DNA of 10,441 bases. Origin: Desulfamplus sp. (GTDB taxonomy: Bacteria; Desulfobacterota; Desulfobacteria; Desulfobacterales; Desulfobacteraceae). Positions 7,071 to 10,441 of this stretch are shown here, in pieces. The DNA lies in the NCBI GenBank assembly GCA_015232935.1, contig JADFYT010000060.1:1-10441 (forward strand), given 5' to 3'. Each line of letters begins with the position of its first letter. Position 1 is the first letter of the stretch. The notes below the pieces were generated by a model. It was not told where the DNA came from, did no database searches, and saw nothing but the letters and a program-made list of their open reading frames with translations. Position numbers and translations under genes: made by a program.

Positions 7071-7240
7071 TTTTTTGATTCTCTTGCTTGATGGGCTCGT
7101 AAAAGTCAATTTGCCAAAATCTTAGGCCAATAAAATCGGGGAGTATCAGACTAAAAAAAATGCCTGTTCAGGATTTTTCAAGAGACCTGCTTACTTGATA
7201 TGCGGATTTGTTCTTTCTTTACATATCTGATTTTTAATTC

Positions 7241-7269
7241 TTGACACGTCAAATTATTAAAACTATAAT
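7241..7269 (+). promoter_or_regulatory. Consensus sigma70 promoter for fusA and the ATPase gene
   Basis: TTGACA at 7241-7246 and TATAAT at 7264-7269 are both perfect consensus boxes with the optimal 17-base spacer. Transcription would start near 7276, leaving a leader of about 190 bases before the preferred fusA start. The -35 box is the left arm of a short inverted pair, TTGAC-AC-GTCAA, which could be an operator or chance. Confidence 0.75.
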
Positions 7270-7305
7270 TGCAAGATTTTTTCAAGATGTGCACACAAAA
7301 CTTAA

Positions 7306-7323
7306 CCTGCTGATTTTAGCAGG
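7306..7323 (+). other. Hairpin in the fusA leader
   Basis: CCTGCT and AGCAGG form a perfect six-base-pair stem around a GATTTT loop, about 30 bases after the predicted transcription start. No T-run follows, so it is not an obvious terminator; it might stabilise the leader or have no role. Confidence 0.4.
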
Positions 7324-7334
7324 GGAAATTTCAT

Positions 7335-7364
7335 TTATCAATAGCTAAATTATCAATAGCTAAA
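7335..7364. repeat. Perfect 15-bp tandem duplication in the fusA leader
   Basis: TTATCAATAGCTAAA occurs twice head to tail (7335-7349 and 7350-7364) without a mismatch, about 105 bases upstream of the preferred fusA start. The identity indicates a recent duplication. Confidence 0.9.
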
Positions 7365-7468
7365 CACCATTCAAAGGCACAGAAAAACAGAAACCATCGA
7401 TTGTGTGGGATACCTGATGGAAAGTTGAAATTGTGCATTTAATGTTAAGTCAAAGGACAAGTCTTATC

Positions 7469-9550
7469 ATGCTTAAGGATTTGAAAAGAGTAAGGAATAT
7501 CGGAATCAGTGCCCACATTGATTCTGGCAAAACCACGCTGACAGAGAGAATACTTTTCTACACAAACCGGATTCACCAGATTCATGAAGTAAAGGGAAAA
7601 GACGGGGCAGGTGCCGTAATGGACTCTATGGATCTTGAACGGGAACGCGGTATAACCATTGCATCTGCAGCAACTCACTGTGAATGGAATAAAAACGATA
7701 TAAATATCATTGATACCCCGGGTCATGTGGACTTTACAGTGGAAGTAGAAAGGTCACTCAGGGTATTGGATGGAGTTATCCTGGTTCTGTGCTCTGTATC
7801 TGGCGTACAGTCCCAGTCAATAACTGTGGACCAGCAGATGAAAAGGTATCAGGTTCCCTGTATCGCGTTTGTCAACAAATGTGATAGAAGCGGTGCTAAT
7901 CCCTACAGGGTAGCCAAACAGCTTCGAGACAAACTTGGACACAATTCAATCTTGATGCAGATTCCAATCGGGCTTGAGGATAAACTCAAGGGTGTTGTTG
8001 ATCTGATCTCAATGAAAGCCCTCTATTTTGAGGGGGATAATGGCGAGAATGTCATTGTCAAGGATATTCCGGCGGAACTTCAGGAAGAGGCCGAAGCAAA
8101 AAGAGAAGAGATGATTGACGCGGTCTCCATCTTCTCCGATGAACTGACAGAAGCCATTCTTGAAGAGAGGGAAATTCCAGAGGCTCTTGTCGTTGATGCT
8201 GTCAGAAAAGGGACAATCGCGAGAGAGATGACTCCTGTTTTCATGGGTTCTGCCTACAAAAACACGGCGGTTCAACCTCTTCTTGATTCGGTTATCAAGT
8301 TTTTGCCTGCTCCTGTTGATATCAATAACGAAGCTATTGACCATGACAAAAATGGAGAAAGCGTAGCTCTCACAAGCGATTTTAACAAACCTACCGTGGC
8401 CCTTGCATTCAAACTTGAAGATGGTCAATATGGGCAGCTGACATATATCCGTGTATATCAGGGAGGATTGAAAAAGGGAGACACCATCATAAACAGCCGT
8501 GACGGCAAAAAGACAAAAGTTGGACGGCTTATAAGAATGCATGCCGCTGAAATGGAGGACATAGAAGAGATTCCGGCGGGTCACATAGGTGCCATGTTTG
8601 GAATTGACTGTGCCTCGGGAGACACATTTGTAAGTCCTGGCATCAACTATTCCATGATTGCCATGCACATAATGGAACCTGTTATATCCCTTTCTATCAC
8701 CCCTGTGGACAACAAGGCCCAGATCAACATGTCCAAAGCCTTGAACAGATTTACCAAAGAGGATCCTACATTCAGAACCTATGTCGATAAAGAGACCAAT
8801 GAAACTATAATTCAAGGCATGGGCGAGCTTCACCTTGAGGTATATGTTGAACGCATGAAAAGAGAGTACAAGGCAGAAGTTCAGACAGGACAGCCAAGAG
8901 TCGCATACAGAGAGACAATTACCCAGAAAGCCGAATTTAATTACACCCACAAGAAACAGACAGGCGGTTCGGGTCAGTATGGAAGGGTTGCCGGATTTGT
9001 GGAACCATGCGAGGAAGAGTTTGAGTTTGTCAACAAGGTTACCGGAGGAAGGATTCCGACCAACTTTATTCCAGCATGCGAAAAGGGATTCAAGGGCTGT
9101 ATGGACAAAGGCCCCAAACTGGAGTTTCCTGTAACCGGTGTGAGAGTCACTCTTATGGATGGTGCGTTTCACGCGGTTGACTCTTCTGAAATGGCATTCC
9201 AGGCCGCGGCAAGAGGCGGTTTTCTTGAAGGATATCTTAAAGCCAAACCCGTCATCCATGAGCCTATCATGAAGGTGGTAATAGAGACCCCCAATGAGTT
9301 TCAGGGCTCCTGCATGGGACTTATCAATCAGCGTCGCGGTATTATACTGGGATCTCAGGAAGAGGGTGTCATGTCTGTTATTGAATCCCAGGTTCCCCTC
9401 TCGGAAATGTTCGGCTTTTCAACCATACTTCGATCCGCAACCCAGGGCAAGGCACAGTTTTCCATGGAATTCTCTTCGTACAAACAGGTTCCCCAGTCTG
9501 TGGCAGAGGCCATTATAAAAGCAAAAGAAGAAGACAAAAAGAAAAAATAA
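7469..9550 (+). CDS. fusA: Elongation factor G, spdEFG1/mitochondrial EFG1-like type
   Basis: Translational GTPase that drives ribosomal translocation. It is 693 residues from the preferred ATG 7469, which begins at MLKDLKRVRNIGISAHIDSG as in homologues. A GTG at 7433 would add 12 residues; AAAGGA lies about 11 bases before 7469. GTPase motifs are AHIDSGKT (15-22), RGITI (60-64), DTPGH (82-86, with the catalytic His) and NKCD (136-139). The rest follows the standard EF-G domains, including GMGELHLEV and the domain IV stretch HKKQTGGSGQYGRV. Subfamily marks shared with mitochondrial GFM1 are EVKGKDGAGAVMDSMDLERERG and MKRYQVP; canonical bacterial EF-G differs at these places. This type is described from spirochaetes, planctomycetes and delta-proteobacteria, where a second EF-G (spdEFG2) usually occurs elsewhere in the genome. 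It is transcribed from the strong promoter at 7241 and is followed closely by an ATPase gene. Confidence 0.97.
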   Translation: MLKDLKRVRNIGISAHIDSGKTTLTERILFYTNRIHQIHEVKGKDGAGAVMDSMDLERERGITIASAATHCEWNKNDINIIDTPGHVDFTVEVERSLRVLDGVILVLCSVSGVQSQSITVDQQMKRYQVPCIAFVNKCDRSGANPYRVAKQLRDKLGHNSILMQIPIGLEDKLKGVVDLISMKALYFEGDNGENVIVKDIPAELQEEAEAKREEMIDAVSIFSDELTEAILEEREIPEALVVDAVRKGTIAREMTPVFMGSAYKNTAVQPLLDSVIKFLPAPVDINNEAIDHDKNGESVALTSDFNKPTVALAFKLEDGQYGQLTYIRVYQGGLKKGDTIINSRDGKKTKVGRLIRMHAAEMEDIEEIPAGHIGAMFGIDCASGDTFVSPGINYSMIAMHIMEPVISLSITPVDNKAQINMSKALNRFTKEDPTFRTYVDKETNETIIQGMGELHLEVYVERMKREYKAEVQTGQPRVAYRETITQKAEFNYTHKKQTGGSGQYGRVAGFVEPCEEEFEFVNKVTGGRIPTNFIPACEKGFKGCMDKGPKLEFPVTGVRVTLMDGAFHAVDSSEMAFQAAARGGFLEGYLKAKPVIHEPIMKVVIETPNEFQGSCMGLINQRRGIILGSQEEGVMSVIESQVPLSEMFGFSTILRSATQGKAQFSMEFSSYKQVPQSVAEAIIKAKEEDKKKK

Positions 9551-9571
9551 GGAAAAAAAAGAGAGGGAAAA

Positions 9572-10261
9572 ATGCTGAGAAAAGATCTAATTCAAAAAAG
9601 TCCTGTGGTACAGATTCTTGGAAGCGAATATCTGGACCAGGGCAGATTCGGTACAGTTATTTCCAGAGCTGGGGTGGGGAAAACACAATTTCTTGTGCAG
9701 ATTGCGATATCCTGGCTTCTTGAAGGCAAAAAAGTAATTCATATAAGCCTTGATGATCCTATTGACAAGATAAACTTGCGTTATAAGGAGGGTTACAACA
9801 ACCTTATTGACAGTGTAGGATACATTGATCCTCAAAAAGCCACACGACTATGGGAAGATCTGGCTCCATGCAAATTTGGCATTACATGCCAGGAAAATAC
9901 ATTCAGCCCCCATAACATAAGGGATTACCTTGTCAGTTTGAAAAAAAACGGTCTTGAGATACCTTCGATGATCGTTGTGGATGGCCTTGACTTTGACAGA
10001 GACTGTTCTGCGGTTCTCAACAAACTCTCAGAGCTTGCAGGTGAATTTTCATTAGCACTGTGGTTCTCAATGAAAAGCCACAGGGAAGAGGCATTTACCG
10101 ACCAGGGATTTCCGATACAGCTTGACAAGGTGAAAGATCTGTTTGAAAAGGCAATATATCTGCAACCCAAAGAGGACAAGATTGAAGTGGTTATTCTAAA
10201 GGATGGGGCAAAGGTCAACGAAAGACACCTCATCGACCCGGCCACAATGATGATAGCATAA
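9572..10261 (+). CDS. RecA/KaiC-like P-loop ATPase of unknown function
   Basis: A 229-residue soluble protein with a single RecA-fold ATPase core. Walker A is SRAGVGKT (31-38), with Ser where Gly or Ala is usual at the first position. The strand VIHISLDDP (55-63) lies where DnaB and KaiC proteins carry SLE with a catalytic Glu, here Asp61-Asp62. Walker B is MIVVDGLD (133-140). A Ser-Met-Lys-Ser-His stretch (about 172-176) could be the sensor segment. There is no DNA-binding or extra domain at either end. The start is ATG 9572 with GAGAGGGA upstream, 21 bases after fusA, so the two are almost certainly one transcript. I do not know a function. The pairing might link it to translation, but that is only context. 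The ATPase fold is sure; substrate and partner are not. Confidence 0.88.
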   Translation: MLRKDLIQKSPVVQILGSEYLDQGRFGTVISRAGVGKTQFLVQIAISWLLEGKKVIHISLDDPIDKINLRYKEGYNNLIDSVGYIDPQKATRLWEDLAPCKFGITCQENTFSPHNIRDYLVSLKKNGLEIPSMIVVDGLDFDRDCSAVLNKLSELAGEFSLALWFSMKSHREEAFTDQGFPIQLDKVKDLFEKAIYLQPKEDKIEVVILKDGAKVNERHLIDPATMMIA

Positions 10262-10441
10262 CTAAGTACCTGTACCATGATTTTTACTGGTTAGTATTTT
10301 CGATATTTCAATAATATCAAGCAAATATATTATCCAGAATGGGAAAAAACTTTTATCCATCTACTTATGGACTTTTGCAAAATGACTTAACAAGTACAAT
10401 ATTTGTGTGAAAGAGAAGGTGTCGGTTCCAATCTACCCAAT
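10262..10441. other. Non-coding tail, no gene identified
   Basis: AT-rich sequence after the ATPase gene. It holds a weak six-pair hairpin (GATATT-TCAAT-AATATC, near 10301-10317) without a T-run, and a 10-bp palindrome TTTTGCAAAA at 10373-10382. A GTG near the right edge after GAGAAG could open another gene, but too little is visible to call it. Confidence 0.5.

Larger units (their letters stand above)
7071..7468. other. Divergent intergenic region between rsmG and fusA
   Basis: About 400 bases with no credible gene. It holds the fusA promoter, a small hairpin and a 15-bp tandem duplication in the fusA leader. Near the rsmG side is CTTGATGGG...TAAAAGTCA (7087-7108), which resembles 963-987. 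I could not identify a convincing promoter for rsmG on the minus strand. Confidence 0.7.

Noticed and set aside
7141..7190. CCTG-TT-CAGG followed by ATTTTT as a terminator
   Set aside because: The stem has only four pairs with a two-base loop, too small, and no gene ends there.
8009..9259. 416-codon open frame antisense to fusA
   Set aside because: It lies wholly opposite an unmistakable EF-G gene, has no recognisable family features, and its composition is that of a reversed coding sequence.

Overview
The window reads as ordinary chromosome from an AT-leaning Gram-negative bacterium. The elongation factor G is of the mitochondrial EFG1-like (spdEFG1) type, known from spirochaetes, planctomycetes and delta-proteobacteria. 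Together with the gene set and a membrane protein I cannot place, this suggests a Desulfobacterota (Desulfobacterales-like) sulfate reducer. That assignment is inference; there is no rRNA in the window to confirm it.

Layout: two divergent blocks separated by about 400 bases (7071-7468). The minus-strand block, in transcription order, is rsmG (16S rRNA m7G methyltransferase), a small hicB-hicA toxin-antitoxin pair, murA (first committed step of peptidoglycan synthesis), comEC/rec2 (DNA-uptake channel) and a partial membrane protein running off the left edge. The plus-strand block is fusA (spdEFG1-type EF-G) followed 21 bases later by a RecA/KaiC-like P-loop ATPase of unknown role. A perfect-consensus sigma70 promoter (TTGACA, 17 bases, TATAAT) lies at 7241-7269, giving fusA an untranslated leader of roughly 190 bases. 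The hicBA pair looks like an insertion between housekeeping genes. A palindrome lies upstream of it, and a nested inverted repeat that can act as terminator follows it and overlaps a likely murA promoter.

The unusual theme is short tandem duplication. There are four 21-bp units in comEC, three 18-bp units in rsmG, a two-copy 39-bp repeat across the comEC start, a two-copy 51-bp-period repeat between comEC and the next gene, and a perfect 15-bp duplication in the fusA leader. Every period is a multiple of three. The 51-bp-period element has a third, diverged copy inside the comEC coding sequence, in the same orientation and compatible reading frame. ComEC and RsmG are both longer than usual for their families, partly because of these insertions.

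I see no CRISPR array, insertion sequence, phage module, tRNA or rRNA, and no clear undescribed multi-gene system. The best leads are the in-frame repeat expansion and the spdEFG1-ATPase pair.
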